Below, one piece after another: positions 31,837-40,406 of a stretch of DNA of 54,545 bases; the first letter of the stretch is position 1, and every line of letters starts with the position of its first letter. Both the position numbers and the translations under genes were made by a program. The notes below the pieces were generated by a model. That model was not told the origin of the DNA, made no database searches, and was given only the letters and a program-made list of their open reading frames with translations. The stretch comes from Candidatus Peregrinibacteria bacterium (GTDB lineage: Bacteria > Patescibacteriota > Gracilibacteria > UM-FILTER-43-11). The stretch spans positions 1 through 54,545 of the forward strand of contig JAFGTE010000020.1 of NCBI GenBank assembly GCA_016934215.1. The letters run 5' to 3'.

Positions 31837-32136
31837 ATGAGTAGGACAGATGAGGCCTATATCAATTCAAAACTGGATGAATCGTTCGCCAGAATTGAAA
31901 GGCTTACAAAGGGAGAGAAAGAAAGACAACTAAACGCCCTCTACAACATAGCAAAACGTGGCAGAAAGAGAATTCAGGATATTAATGCAGAAGGTATGTC
32001 ACCAGTTGATTTTGCCAGATCAGTGATAATGGCTATTGATTATGCTGTCGGAAATAAATTGAATGGTACGCTCACCCGGGAAAGAGAAACCATAAGCAGG
32101 CTTTTGAAAGAAGCTGAACAAGCAGACCACCAATAA
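31837..32136 (+). CDS. Small helical protein, tandem paralogue B
   Basis: The 99-residue product is paralogous to the protein at 31395: FARIERLTKGEK, YNIAKRGRKRI, GMSPVDFARSVIMAIDYA and a final TRERETISRLLKEAE helix. It is basic in the middle and has no membrane or export signal. It has a separate promoter although it follows its paralogue by only 127 bases, so the two may be expressed differently. A DNA- or RNA-binding role would fit the basic helix, but nothing proves it. Confidence 0.75.
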   Translation: MSRTDEAYINSKLDESFARIERLTKGEKERQLNALYNIAKRGRKRIQDINAEGMSPVDFARSVIMAIDYAVGNKLNGTLTRERETISRLLKEAEQADHQ

Positions 32137-32152
32137 AAATTGCCCTTCAATC

Positions 32153-32464
32153 ATGTTTAAAAAACTTTTTTACAGGTTAACCGGACGCACCGAAATCCCC
32201 TCCGATGTTCGCAATAAAAATCTTCTTTACGTTCAATTGCATCATCAAAATGTAGATGAATGCAGAAGGGCATTGATCGGACTTGCTTACAGCTGTCCGC
32301 ACAATGATGACCGGACCTGCAAAAATCAAATACTGAGAACATTAAGAACTGTGCCGAAAGATCAACTCCTGGAAGCTGTTCAAATTTTAACCTCTGAAGA
32401 AGTCCTCGATGCTTACCGTGAACATATTGTCTGCAGCTGGAAAAGAGAGGTGGGTCATAAGTAG
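32153..32464 (+). CDS. Unrecognised 103-residue protein with several cysteines
   Basis: A basic N-terminus (MFKKLFYRLTGRTEIP) leads to a helical domain with Cys in DECRRALIGLAYSCPHNDDRTC and a late HIVCSW. The Cys spacing could bind a metal but is not a standard zinc finger. It is 16 bases after paralogue B and probably in the same transcript. No family is recognised. Confidence 0.65.
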   Translation: MFKKLFYRLTGRTEIPSDVRNKNLLYVQLHHQNVDECRRALIGLAYSCPHNDDRTCKNQILRTLRTVPKDQLLEAVQILTSEEVLDAYREHIVCSWKREVGHK

Positions 32465-32482
32465 TTGTCTTTTTTGAGCGCT

Positions 32483-32502
32483 TAGTAGTATTATTGCTAC
32501 TA
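32483..32502. repeat. Small hairpin before the radical SAM gene
   Basis: TAGTAG and CTACTA form a 6-base stem with an 8-base loop. It has no T tract, so it is not a clear terminator. Confidence 0.35.
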
Positions 32503-32624
32503 GTTGCCATAACCCTATGAGACAACAAAACGAACATGCCGAATTTCAAAGAGCTCCTGATACCTCGGAGTGCAGAGAAGAATGCGCAAATTCAAGAATT
32601 GTTGTTAATGAAAACAGAAAACGG

Positions 32625-34148
32625 ATGAGAATTTTGATGGTGGAACCGAAAACACCTTCAACGTACTGGTCCTACGATTACACCATGCCGCTCATTGGAA
32701 AAAAGTCAGCCCACACCCCTTTGGGTATATTGACGGTAGCGGGAATGCTGCCCAAAGAATGGGAGGTCGACATGGCAGATTTGAATACAGGAAAACTTTC
32801 AGAAGCTCAACTGCAAAAAGCTGACGCGGTCTTTATCGGAGGCATGCATATTCAGGCTCAGTCATTCCATGAATTGGTGGAGCGAGCCAAAAAGGCAAAA
32901 AAAGAAGTGGTCGGCGGAGGCCCTTACGTGACTTCCAGTCCTGAAGAATGCCAGGATCTGGATCACCTTGTGATCGGTGAAGTGGAAGAGGGAATCGATG
33001 TCTGGTGCCAGGAATTTGAACAAGGCAAAGCTGACCACATTACTGAAATGCCTCGACCAAAAAATTTAAACCGGACTAACATAGCACGTTATGATCTTAT
33101 CAACCCACGTGATTATTTCAGTATGAATGTTCAAATGAGCCGTGGCTGTCCGCACAACTGTGAATTTTGTTCTGTTACCAAACTGAATGGCCGCAATCCG
33201 CGCCTCAAATCACCTGAACAGCTCGTTGCAGAGCTTGAAACCATCCGGTCTACCGGATTCCGGGGGTCAACCTTTATTGTGGACGATAATTTCATAGGAA
33301 ATTACAGAGAAGTTCAGGCAGCGCTCCCGGCAATCATCGACTGGCAAAGACAGCATGGCTATCCTCTGGACCTCTTTACACAAACAAGTATGAAACTTGC
33401 CGAACATGAGGACCTGATGGCTCAAATGGTAGAGGCGGGCGTCAGCGGTGTCTTTTTAGGAATCGAAACACCTTCTAAAAAAGCCCTCGAAAAGGCAAGA
33501 AAACATCATAATGCCAGAATGGATCTGGATGAGGGAGTAAGAAAGATTGCCCGGGCGGGACTGGAACCGATGGCGGGTTTTATTATGGGGCTGGATGGCG
33601 ATGACGCAGAAGATCTGGATGAAATCGGCAGATTCATCAACCGGAATCCCATTCCAAGCGCTATGGTCGGACTGCCACAGGCTATTCCCCAAACAGATAT
33701 GTATGCACGCATGAAAAGAGAAGGCAGATTATTAAGTGCTTACAATGGTGACCTGCAAGGTTATAGTGGGGATCAATTCGAAGGAGCTAATTTTCAAACG
33801 GAAATTGACCCCACAATACTTAGAGAAAAATACGCTCAGGTACTGACCGATATATATGACCCCGGAAATTATTTCAGACGTTGTCTTCATTTCATGCGGA
33901 TACGGGGACAAAGCCCGAAATACTCGCTCCTCAGACACCGACTGACTTTTGGATTGAATGCTCTGAAGAATTCGATTTATCAGCAGGGTATTATCGCGGA
34001 ATATCGGGCGGAATATTGGAAATTTCTGAGCCGGGTCGCTACGGAAATGACCAGCAAACTGCAATCAGCCGTAACACATGCCGCAAAACTTCATCACTAC
34101 TATACTTATACCTATCAAAACGTTCTTCCCCGATTTGCGGAAACTTAA
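32625..34148 (+). CDS. B12-binding-type radical SAM protein
   Basis: N-terminal cobalamin-binding-like Rossmann domain (MRILMVEPKTPSTYWSYDY, GILTVAGMLP, ADAVFIGGMH) followed by a radical SAM barrel with the cluster motif C-x3-C-x2-C in RGCPHNCEFC (Cys175, Cys179, Cys182). It continues with FIVDDNFIGNY and a C-terminal helical region of the type often found in this subgroup. Such enzymes methylate or rearrange unactivated carbons; the substrate is unknown. An upstream in-frame ATG at 32517 would add 36 polar residues not expected in the family, so I use ATG 32625. A cobalamin adenosyltransferase and B12-dependent reductase elsewhere in the window show that B12 is used. Confidence 0.9.
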   Translation: MRILMVEPKTPSTYWSYDYTMPLIGKKSAHTPLGILTVAGMLPKEWEVDMADLNTGKLSEAQLQKADAVFIGGMHIQAQSFHELVERAKKAKKEVVGGGPYVTSSPEECQDLDHLVIGEVEEGIDVWCQEFEQGKADHITEMPRPKNLNRTNIARYDLINPRDYFSMNVQMSRGCPHNCEFCSVTKLNGRNPRLKSPEQLVAELETIRSTGFRGSTFIVDDNFIGNYREVQAALPAIIDWQRQHGYPLDLFTQTSMKLAEHEDLMAQMVEAGVSGVFLGIETPSKKALEKARKHHNARMDLDEGVRKIARAGLEPMAGFIMGLDGDDAEDLDEIGRFINRNPIPSAMVGLPQAIPQTDMYARMKREGRLLSAYNGDLQGYSGDQFEGANFQTEIDPTILREKYAQVLTDIYDPGNYFRRCLHFMRIRGQSPKYSLLRHRLTFGLNALKNSIYQQGIIAEYRAEYWKFLSRVATEMTSKLQSAVTHAAKLHHYYTYTYQNVLPRFAET

Positions 34149-34168
34149 ATGCCTGCTACCATAATGGC

Positions 34169-36760
34169 ATGAAAATAGGCAAACAATTTCAAGGCATCTC
34201 AGAATCAGAAGCAGTTAGAGCGCTTAAGAAATATGGCTTCAATGAACTCGAAAAAAAGAGTCAATGGACGGCGCTCACTGTCTTTTTCAGGCAACTGGCC
34301 AATGTCATTGTCTGGATTCTGATCGTAGCCTCCATCATTTCTTTTTCGATCGGTGAAGAACTTAACTTTTGGGTTATTAATTTCATTATCGGTTTTGTCA
34401 TTATTATGGGCTTCGTTCAGGAATATAAGGCTGAACGTATCATGGAAGCCCTCAAAAAAATCATGAAACCCCTAACGACTGTGATTCGGGATGGCAATCT
34501 GATGTCGATTGAAGTCCGGGAAGTCGTACCAGGCGATATACTTTCACTGGAGATGGGTGATCAGGTACCTGCCGATGCAGAAATCGTCGATGTGAATAAT
34601 CTGGAAATCGATGAATCCCAACTAACGGGGGAATCCGTTTCAGTTCATAAGCACGAAAAAGAAATGATTTTCGCCGGCACTCAAGTGGTTTATGGCCGAT
34701 GTCTGGCCAAAGTCATCCATACCGGAATGAAAACCAAACTGGGAGGCATCGCTAGTATGGTTCAGGAAAAAGCGGAAGTCACCCCTTTACAACGACGAAT
34801 GGACCGGCTGGGTAAAATTTTAGCAGTGATCGCCCTTTCGGTCACTGCGATCATCCTGATTATTGGTGTTTTTAAAGGTGTATCAACCACTCAAATGCTG
34901 ATTGTGGCACTAGCGCTGGCCGTAGCCGCCGTACCCGAAGGCCTGCCCCTTACCATGACTTTAGCCCTCAGTTTTGGCATGAGTAAAATGGCCAAACAAA
35001 ATGCGGTGATTCGCCGGATGATGGCTGTAGAAACACTGGGTAGCACTACCATTATCTGCACTGACAAAACCGGCACACTGACACAAAATGAAATGACCGT
35101 GCAAAGATTATTTATAGATAATAAAATCATTTCGGTAAGCGGCCTCGGTTACAAACCGGAAGGTGAATTTAAAAATGGCAGACAAAAAATCAGCACATCC
35201 AAATGGAAAGAATTCTTTCAGGCAGCCCTGCTTTGTAACAACGGCAACTTAAGAGAAATAGAAGACGAAAGTTTTATACCCGTAGGTGATCCCACGGAAG
35301 TGGCCCTGATCACCATGGGCGAAAAGGCGGGTCTCCTTAAAGCGGCATTAGAAGATAAATACAAACGAGTGGAAGAAATCTTCTTTACCGCCAACCGGAA
35401 GATGATGACCACGATTCATAAAATGGCTGGCGGTTATAAGATTTACAGCAAGGGCGCTCCTGAAATTGTCTTAGAAAAATGCGGTCACCAGTTGATCAAC
35501 GGCCGGCGAAAAAAGCTCACCCAAAAAGATCGTGAAATAATCCTGAATCAAAATAAAAAATTCGCACAAAATGCACTCCGAGTCCTGGCCATCGCCATGA
35601 AAGAAGAAGAGCGTAAATCCATTCCGGGCAAAGACACCGAAAAAGAACTGACCTTTTTGGGTCTGGTCGCCATGCGTGATCCAGCCAGAAGCGAAGTTCC
35701 TGAAGCAATCAGAGTCGCCAGAAATGCAGGTATAAAAGTACTCATGATTACCGGGGATAATAAAGAAACGGCCCTCTCTATTGCCCAGCAAATAGGCCTG
35801 GTACATGCTAAGGCCAGAGCGCTCACGGGAGAAGAATTAGAAGAAATGAATGATAAAGAGCTTGCCCGTGAACTCAAACATGTTCGTGTATTTGCCCGCA
35901 CCCAACCGGAACACAAACTCAGAATTGTCAAACTACTTCGGGAGGCAGGTGAAATTGTTGCCATGACCGGGGACGGAGTCAACGACGCTCCCGCCCTCAA
36001 AAAAGCCGACATTGGTGTGGCCATGGGAATCAAAGGGACCGATGTGAGCAGGCAGGCCGCCGACATGATTCTGCAGGATGATAACTTTGCTACCATCATT
36101 GTAGCGGTGGAAGAAGGACGGCGTATTTATCAGAACATCGAAAAATTTACCGGCTACCTGATCTCCAGAAACTTTACAGAAGTCATTCTGATCTTACTCG
36201 GCATCATCTTTTTTGATTTTGAATTCCTGCCCTTACTCGCCATTCAGATTCTCTTTATCAATGCTTTTGATGAAGAAATGCCGGCTATCGGGCTGGGGCT
36301 GGATAAAGCCCACGGAAATCTGATGCAAAGTCCGCCAAGACCTTCGGGTGAATCACTTCTGAATCGCGGTAATGCCATGATTATTTTCGGAGTCGCCATA
36401 TTTATGGGGCTGATTACCTTTATCATTTATATCAGTCAGAACCCCTGGCTCAATGTGGAAAAAGCCAGAACGATGGTATTTGCCACCATTGTTGTCATGG
36501 TAATTTTCGGCACCTACAATTTCAGATCCATGCGTGAGTCTATTTTGGTTACCCGGGTTTTTAACAATTTGTTTCTTTTTATCGGTGTTTCAATCATTGC
36601 CCTGATAACCCTGCTGGTCATGTATCTTCCCAGCACTCAGAAGATTTTCTCGCTGACACCATTAAGCATATACGACTGGCTCATTTGTATCACCGTCGCT
36701 CTGATTAATGTGGCTTATGTGGAAGGACTCAAATTCTTCCGAAGAAATCTGGGAAAATAA
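34169..36760 (+). CDS. Ca2+-type P-type ATPase (P2 cation pump)
   Basis: An 863-residue membrane pump. The actuator loop TGES lies in SQLTGESVSVHK, the phosphorylation motif DKTGTLTQNEMT has Asp299, the nucleotide domain has KGAPEIVLEKC, and the hinge is MTGDGVNDAPALKKADIG. The TM4 ion-site motif PEGLP and a TM5 Asn/Glu pair (RNFTE) match Ca2+ pumps. TM6 reads NAFDEEMPA where SERCA has NLVTDGLPA, so the ion preference is uncertain. The long frame continues upstream into the radical SAM gene, but the family start MKIGKQFQGISESEA identifies ATG 34169. Its stop directly abuts the stop of pyrF on the other strand. Confidence 0.94.
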   Translation: MKIGKQFQGISESEAVRALKKYGFNELEKKSQWTALTVFFRQLANVIVWILIVASIISFSIGEELNFWVINFIIGFVIIMGFVQEYKAERIMEALKKIMKPLTTVIRDGNLMSIEVREVVPGDILSLEMGDQVPADAEIVDVNNLEIDESQLTGESVSVHKHEKEMIFAGTQVVYGRCLAKVIHTGMKTKLGGIASMVQEKAEVTPLQRRMDRLGKILAVIALSVTAIILIIGVFKGVSTTQMLIVALALAVAAVPEGLPLTMTLALSFGMSKMAKQNAVIRRMMAVETLGSTTIICTDKTGTLTQNEMTVQRLFIDNKIISVSGLGYKPEGEFKNGRQKISTSKWKEFFQAALLCNNGNLREIEDESFIPVGDPTEVALITMGEKAGLLKAALEDKYKRVEEIFFTANRKMMTTIHKMAGGYKIYSKGAPEIVLEKCGHQLINGRRKKLTQKDREIILNQNKKFAQNALRVLAIAMKEEERKSIPGKDTEKELTFLGLVAMRDPARSEVPEAIRVARNAGIKVLMITGDNKETALSIAQQIGLVHAKARALTGEELEEMNDKELARELKHVRVFARTQPEHKLRIVKLLREAGEIVAMTGDGVNDAPALKKADIGVAMGIKGTDVSRQAADMILQDDNFATIIVAVEEGRRIYQNIEKFTGYLISRNFTEVILILLGIIFFDFEFLPLLAIQILFINAFDEEMPAIGLGLDKAHGNLMQSPPRPSGESLLNRGNAMIIFGVAIFMGLITFIIYISQNPWLNVEKARTMVFATIVVMVIFGTYNFRSMRESILVTRVFNNLFLFIGVSIIALITLLVMYLPSTQKIFSLTPLSIYDWLICITVALINVAYVEGLKFFRRNLGK

Positions 36761-37681
36761 CTAGAACAGCCGTCCCAAATCTTCTTTCATTTCAAGGGCT
36801 GCTTCTCTGGCTGCTTCCGCATAAGCTTCTCCGGGTTTTTCCTTTTTTTTGTAAGCAAAAATAATGCCACGGGAGGAATTGACGATGGCACCTGTACCGT
36901 TCTTGTAAAATGAAGCCTTCACATCTTCAGCTCCCGCCCCCTGAGCCCCATAACCGGGAACCAGAAAAATCTGATTTGGCATGATATTGCGAAGGACTTT
37001 TGCCTCCTCCGGATAAGTGGCACCCACCACCGCCCCAACGGCAGAAAAACCGCTTTCACCGATCAGGTCACGGCCCCAGCCTTCCACCAGCGTTGCCACA
37101 CGCTCATCCATCAGTTCATCACCCACGGTCTGCCCCTGAATTTCATCCGCAGAAGGATTAGAAGTGCGGACGAGCACAAAAATCCCCTTTCCTTCTTCCT
37201 TGCATACTTTCGTAAAAGGAACGATGCCATCCGTTCCCAGATAAGGCGTAACCGTAAGCGCATCTGTATCAATGATCTTCTGGAGTTCTCCAAACACATC
37301 CACCTTTCCCAGGTGTCCTTCTGCATAAGCTTCAGCCGTAGAACCAATATCATTCCGTTTCGCATCCCCGATCACGATAAGACCCTTTTCCTGAGCGTAA
37401 CGAACCGTCTCTTCATAAACCCGAAATCCGTGATGACCGTAACACTCATAAAAAGCAATCTGAGGTTTCACCGCCGGCACGATATCGTAAATGGCATCAA
37501 TGATCCCCCTATTGAAGTCCAGAATCGCTTCGGCAGCCCCTTCTGCGGTATTACCATATTCATCCCTGGCATTTGACAGAAGATGTTCAGGGATCTGACT
37601 CAAACGCGGATCCAGTCCTACCACGGTTGGGTTATTCAGCTCGCTGATCCGGTGGGTCAGCCGGTCTCCAAAATGCTGCAT
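36761..37681 (-). CDS. pyrF: Orotidine 5'-phosphate decarboxylase
   Basis: Last step of UMP synthesis. The active site D-x-K-x2-D is seen in GDAKRNDIGS (Asp106, Lys108, Asp111), with VGLDPRLSQIP near the start, VKPQIAFYECYG and the phosphate-binding LVPGYGAQGAG. The length of 306 residues fits the longer (type 2) bacterial enzyme. It is the last gene of the holB-TPR-pyrF minus-strand run, 9 bases after the TPR gene. No other pyrimidine gene is in the window. Confidence 0.96.
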   Translation of the reverse strand: MQHFGDRLTHRISELNNPTVVGLDPRLSQIPEHLLSNARDEYGNTAEGAAEAILDFNRGIIDAIYDIVPAVKPQIAFYECYGHHGFRVYEETVRYAQEKGLIVIGDAKRNDIGSTAEAYAEGHLGKVDVFGELQKIIDTDALTVTPYLGTDGIVPFTKVCKEEGKGIFVLVRTSNPSADEIQGQTVGDELMDERVATLVEGWGRDLIGESGFSAVGAVVGATYPEEAKVLRNIMPNQIFLVPGYGAQGAGAEDVKASFYKNGTGAIVNSSRGIIFAYKKKEKPGEAYAEAAREAALEMKEDLGRLF

Positions 37682-37690
37682 ACTAAAAAT

Positions 37691-38491
37691 TTATGAATTA
37701 AATAAAGCTTCCTGTTCCTTGATTTGCAGACGGATATCCTGTGTGGCAGTCTTAGCACGTTCATTATAAGGTTCAATCGTCAGGATTCTCTCATAAGTGA
37801 ATAAGGCATTTTCATAATCATCATCACTGACGCAGGAATCTGCCAGTAAAAAAAGGTAATTCACATCGCGGGGCTTTAATTCCGCAGCCCGCTTAAAACA
37901 TTCAGCCGCCACGGAATAACGCATCATCAGATGATAGAGTTTACCCAGAGCCAGAAATTTCTGATCATCTTTGTCATCCAGTTCCACGGCTCGTACATAA
38001 GCCTGAATCGCTTCTTTGTAAGCTTTTCTTTTCAGCATGATCTTTCCGAGACTCTCATACACTTCCGCATCATCCCTGTTTTCCTCAAGTAATTTTCGGT
38101 ATAAAGTTTCCGCCCGCCTGACATCGCCGCATTCCAAATAAACATTTGCCAGCTTAATAGCGACTGGGTACTCGTCATCCGTCATAGACATTGCCTGAAT
38201 CAGATATTTCTTTGCTTCAGTGAATTGCTTCCTGGCAATGGCCATCTCCGCATGCCTCATTTCCTCCTTATATCTGGCTAAATCATGCTTTTTACCTTTT
38301 TTTTCTTTAATATGTTCCTCCCTAAAACGTACTGTTTTTTCCGTTTGCTCAATTTTACGATTTTCTTCCACTTTGGCCGCTACATGCTCTGCAAACATTT
38401 TCTTCTCAGTCCTATAAAGAATAAAGGCGCGTCTGGAAAGTAAGACAGTAATAGCAACAAAAGCAAAGATGAAGAAATAAAGCTGCAACAT
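37691..38491 (-). CDS. Membrane-anchored TPR protein
   Basis: One N-terminal membrane helix (about 1-19, LQLYFFIFAFVAITVLLS) and a charged linker (about 20-75) precede about five tetratricopeptide repeats (75-260), with repeats such as AIKLANVYLECGDVRRAETL and AAECFKRAAELKPRDVNYLF. TPRs are protein-interaction scaffolds, here facing the cytoplasm if the N-terminus is outside, or the envelope if reversed; the charges do not settle it. It lies between holB and pyrF with gaps of 6 and 9 bases. Confidence 0.88.
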   Translation of the reverse strand: MLQLYFFIFAFVAITVLLSRRAFILYRTEKKMFAEHVAAKVEENRKIEQTEKTVRFREEHIKEKKGKKHDLARYKEEMRHAEMAIARKQFTEAKKYLIQAMSMTDDEYPVAIKLANVYLECGDVRRAETLYRKLLEENRDDAEVYESLGKIMLKRKAYKEAIQAYVRAVELDDKDDQKFLALGKLYHLMMRYSVAAECFKRAAELKPRDVNYLFLLADSCVSDDDYENALFTYERILTIEPYNERAKTATQDIRLQIKEQEALFNS

Positions 38492-38497
38492 TAAGGA

Positions 38498-39433
38498 TTA
38501 TTTTTCAGTAGACAAAAGAAAGTTTTCTAAGGCTAATTTCTTATTCGCATTCCGATCAATAAGATAACGTGTTTTGATCAATTGTTCAAACAGTTGAGTT
38601 ACTGAAACAAGATTATAACGGGGGCTGAGCTGAGACTTGCCAGTCATCAAAAAATCATGGGCCGATTTACGTAAAATCTGGCAGAAGATATCAAAAAAGA
38701 GATCCAGCTGCTCAGCGTCCCCTTCCAGATCTTCTACATAGGAAAATTTACCCGTCAGATCATTCTGCTTAAGCATCAGATCAATCTGATTATAAATCCT
38801 TTTATAAGCCGCTAAAGCTGGCGGCTCCGAAAGTAACCGGATCGCCAGACCCGGACGCCCCTGAGCCATCTGCAGGACTTCCTCAAAATCAGTATGATCT
38901 TTAAAGCGTCCCCTGAGCTCTTTTCTCATTAAATCGTCAGGAACCAAAGAAAATTCCATCTGACGAACACGCGAAAGAATGGTGGGAACAATCTTTTTCA
39001 GCTGTGTGGAAGTCATCAGGAAAATAGTCTCACCGGCGGGCTCTTCAAGGGTTTTTAAAAAAGAATTCTGAGCTTCCAACGGCATACGTTCAAGGTTTTC
39101 AATCAGTACAATACGCCGTTTGCCTTGCGAGGTCAGATTCGTCTTTTTGACAAGCGCTCTGACATCATCAATCTTAATGGACTCCCCCTTATCAAGCATC
39201 TGAATAAGGTCAGGATGGGAACCTGCTTTGACCAGCCGGCAATCTCTACACTGATGACAGAGATTATTGGGACAAAGCAGAATTTTAGCCAAAACTGACG
39301 CCACCGTAAATTTTCCGGTATCTTTCGGTCCGTGAAAAAGGTAAGCATGGGTGAGTTTATCTTCAGCAATCTCTTTCTCAAGCACAAGAAGCTGCCGGTC
39401 ATGACCGATGATGTCCCAAGGGTATTTGAGCAT
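38498..39433 (-). CDS. holB: DNA polymerase III delta' subunit
   Basis: Part of the clamp loader. It starts YPWDIIGHDRQL, has a P-loop-like GPKDTGKFT (35-43), a four-Cys zinc module with Cys54, Cys59, Cys62 and Cys65 (CPNNLCHQCRDC), the sensor region RRIVLIENLERMPLEAQNSF and LKTLEEP. The usual SRC motif reads SRV. Length 311 is typical. A TGGACA-17-TATAAT promoter lies about 20 bases upstream on the minus strand. Confidence 0.92.
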   Translation of the reverse strand: MLKYPWDIIGHDRQLLVLEKEIAEDKLTHAYLFHGPKDTGKFTVASVLAKILLCPNNLCHQCRDCRLVKAGSHPDLIQMLDKGESIKIDDVRALVKKTNLTSQGKRRIVLIENLERMPLEAQNSFLKTLEEPAGETIFLMTSTQLKKIVPTILSRVRQMEFSLVPDDLMRKELRGRFKDHTDFEEVLQMAQGRPGLAIRLLSEPPALAAYKRIYNQIDLMLKQNDLTGKFSYVEDLEGDAEQLDLFFDIFCQILRKSAHDFLMTGKSQLSPRYNLVSVTQLFEQLIKTRYLIDRNANKKLALENFLLSTEK

Positions 39434-39449
39434 GGTTTATAGAGGCCTA

Positions 39450-39478
39450 ATTATATAACCAGTTTGGTAATCTGTCCA
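39450..39478 (-). promoter_or_regulatory. holB promoter (TGGACA-17-TATAAT)
   Basis: On the minus strand, TGGACA (39473-39478) and TATAAT (39450-39455) are 17 bases apart. The leader before the holB ATG is about 10 bases. Confidence 0.6.
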
Positions 39479-39506
39479 ATATCATCAATAGGATTTGTAA
39501 GTTAAG

Positions 39507-39527
39507 AGCGGTTAGGGAAACACCGCT
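39507..39527. repeat. Hairpin in the holB / tRNA-Leu spacer
   Basis: AGCGGT and ACCGCT are perfect complements around a 9-base loop. There is no T tract on either side. Confidence 0.4.
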
Positions 39528-39715
39528 AGCATTCTACAGAGAGTGACATTGGAGATAAAACATTGCTTTCATCCCCGAAATTCACTAAAATACTCGGGCT
39601 TAACCGCTTGGGTAACCATTAACAGCAACCAGCGGGGCCCCCGCAAAATGCGAGGCAGGGGGCGAAGACGGAGGGGTATGTTGTGGGGAGAGGAGGAATT
39701 TACGCAAGTTGAAGC

Positions 39716-39735
39716 CTTTAATGTTTACATTAAAG
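39716..39735. repeat. Perfect palindrome over the tRNA-Leu -35 region
   Basis: CTTTAATG and CATTAAAG are exact 8-base inverted repeats around TTTA. They overlap the TTTACA -35 box, so this may be an operator, but chance in AT-rich DNA is possible. Confidence 0.4.
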
Positions 39736-39753
39736 CGTAAACTGGAGTACAAT
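39724..39753 (+). promoter_or_regulatory. tRNA-Leu promoter (TTTACA-18-TACAAT)
   Basis: TTTACA (39724-39729) and TACAAT (39748-39753) are 18 bases apart. The tRNA begins ten bases after the -10 box. Confidence 0.55.
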
Positions 39754-39762
39754 TCCGACGAA

Positions 39763-39847
39763 GCCTGGGTGGTGGAATTGGTAGACACGAGAGACTTAAA
39801 ATCTCTTTCCTTCGGGAGTGAGGGTTCGAGTCCCTCCCTAGGCACCA
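39763..39847 (+). tRNA. tRNA-Leu (TAA), CCA encoded
   Basis: An 85-base class II tRNA with acceptor GCCTGGG/CCTAGGC (one G:U pair), anticodon stem AGAGA/TCTCT with loop CTTAAAA (anticodon TAA), a variable arm built around CCTTCGGGAG, and a T-arm with GGTTCGAGTCC. The 3' CCA is encoded. Confidence 0.97.
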
Positions 39848-39908
39848 TATACCTCTGGATAGACTAATTCAATCGGGCGAAGCCGGAAAAAGTGACGCCA
39901 ACTAAAAA

Positions 39909-40388
39909 ATGGAACAATTAATGCTAAAACTCGTTTCCGAATTTATGACCAAGAAGGTCATTTCGGTTAAAGAAAATGACTCCATCAAGAAAGTCTTCAA
40001 ATTGATGGATGAACATGGTATTCTTGGCATCCCTGTTCTGAATGAGGAAGGCGCCGTCATTGGAATGGTAACTGAAACAGACCTGATCGATCACTTCACC
40101 ACGCTTAAAACCCCTCGCGGAATCAGTATTCTGGGAAGTATTGTCTTTCTGGACAATATTACTGACTTCAACAAGCATCTGAAAGATCATTGTGCTGAGC
40201 TTGTAAAGGATGTTATGAGCAAAGAGGTAGCGACAATCATGCACAATAAAACGCTTTCTGACGCCATCAACTCAATGAGTGAAAAAGAGGTAAGCCGTCT
40301 GCCGGTGGTGGGTGATAAAGGAGAATTAGTCGGAATCATCACCCGCAAAGATATTGTTCATCAAATCGCCAAATTAAAAAGTATTTAA
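39909..40388 (+). CDS. Two-CBS-domain protein
   Basis: A pair of CBS domains makes up almost the whole 159-residue protein: the first is FMTKKVISVKENDSIKKVFK to GMVTETDLIDHF, the second VKDVMSKEVATIMHNKTLSD to GIITRKDIVHQI. Such stand-alone pairs bind adenine nucleotides and regulate a partner. No enzyme is fused. It is 18 bases before rplY and probably in the same transcript. The start could also be the ATG four codons later. Confidence 0.92.
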   Translation: MEQLMLKLVSEFMTKKVISVKENDSIKKVFKLMDEHGILGIPVLNEEGAVIGMVTETDLIDHFTTLKTPRGISILGSIVFLDNITDFNKHLKDHCAELVKDVMSKEVATIMHNKTLSDAINSMSEKEVSRLPVVGDKGELVGIITRKDIVHQIAKLKSI

Positions 40389-40406
40389 TTATAAAATCTA
40401 ACCACA

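Larger units (their letters stand above)
39434..39762. other. Gene-free spacer between holB and tRNA-Leu
   Basis: This stretch of about 330 bases holds the holB promoter (minus), a hairpin AGCGGT/ACCGCT at 39507-39527, and a weaker CCCGA/TCGGG stem near 39580. It also contains a short unusually G-rich stretch (about 39634-39695, containing GGGGCCCCCGC and GGCAGGGGGCG) and the tRNA-Leu promoter. I see no convincing coding region in either strand. Confidence 0.6.

Noticed and set aside
32517-32624. 36-residue N-terminal extension of the radical SAM protein
   Set aside because: Polar, unlike the family; the conserved start MRILMVEPK begins at ATG 32625. The longer form cannot be excluded.
33881-34168. 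N-terminal extension of the P-type ATPase frame
   Set aside because: It overlaps the radical SAM coding region, and the P-type ATPase family start begins at ATG 34169.
39600-39848. Minus-strand 82-residue frame beginning MVPREGLEPSLPKERDF
   Set aside because: It is the antisense translation of the tRNA-Leu gene, a well-known false protein (REGLEPS pattern).
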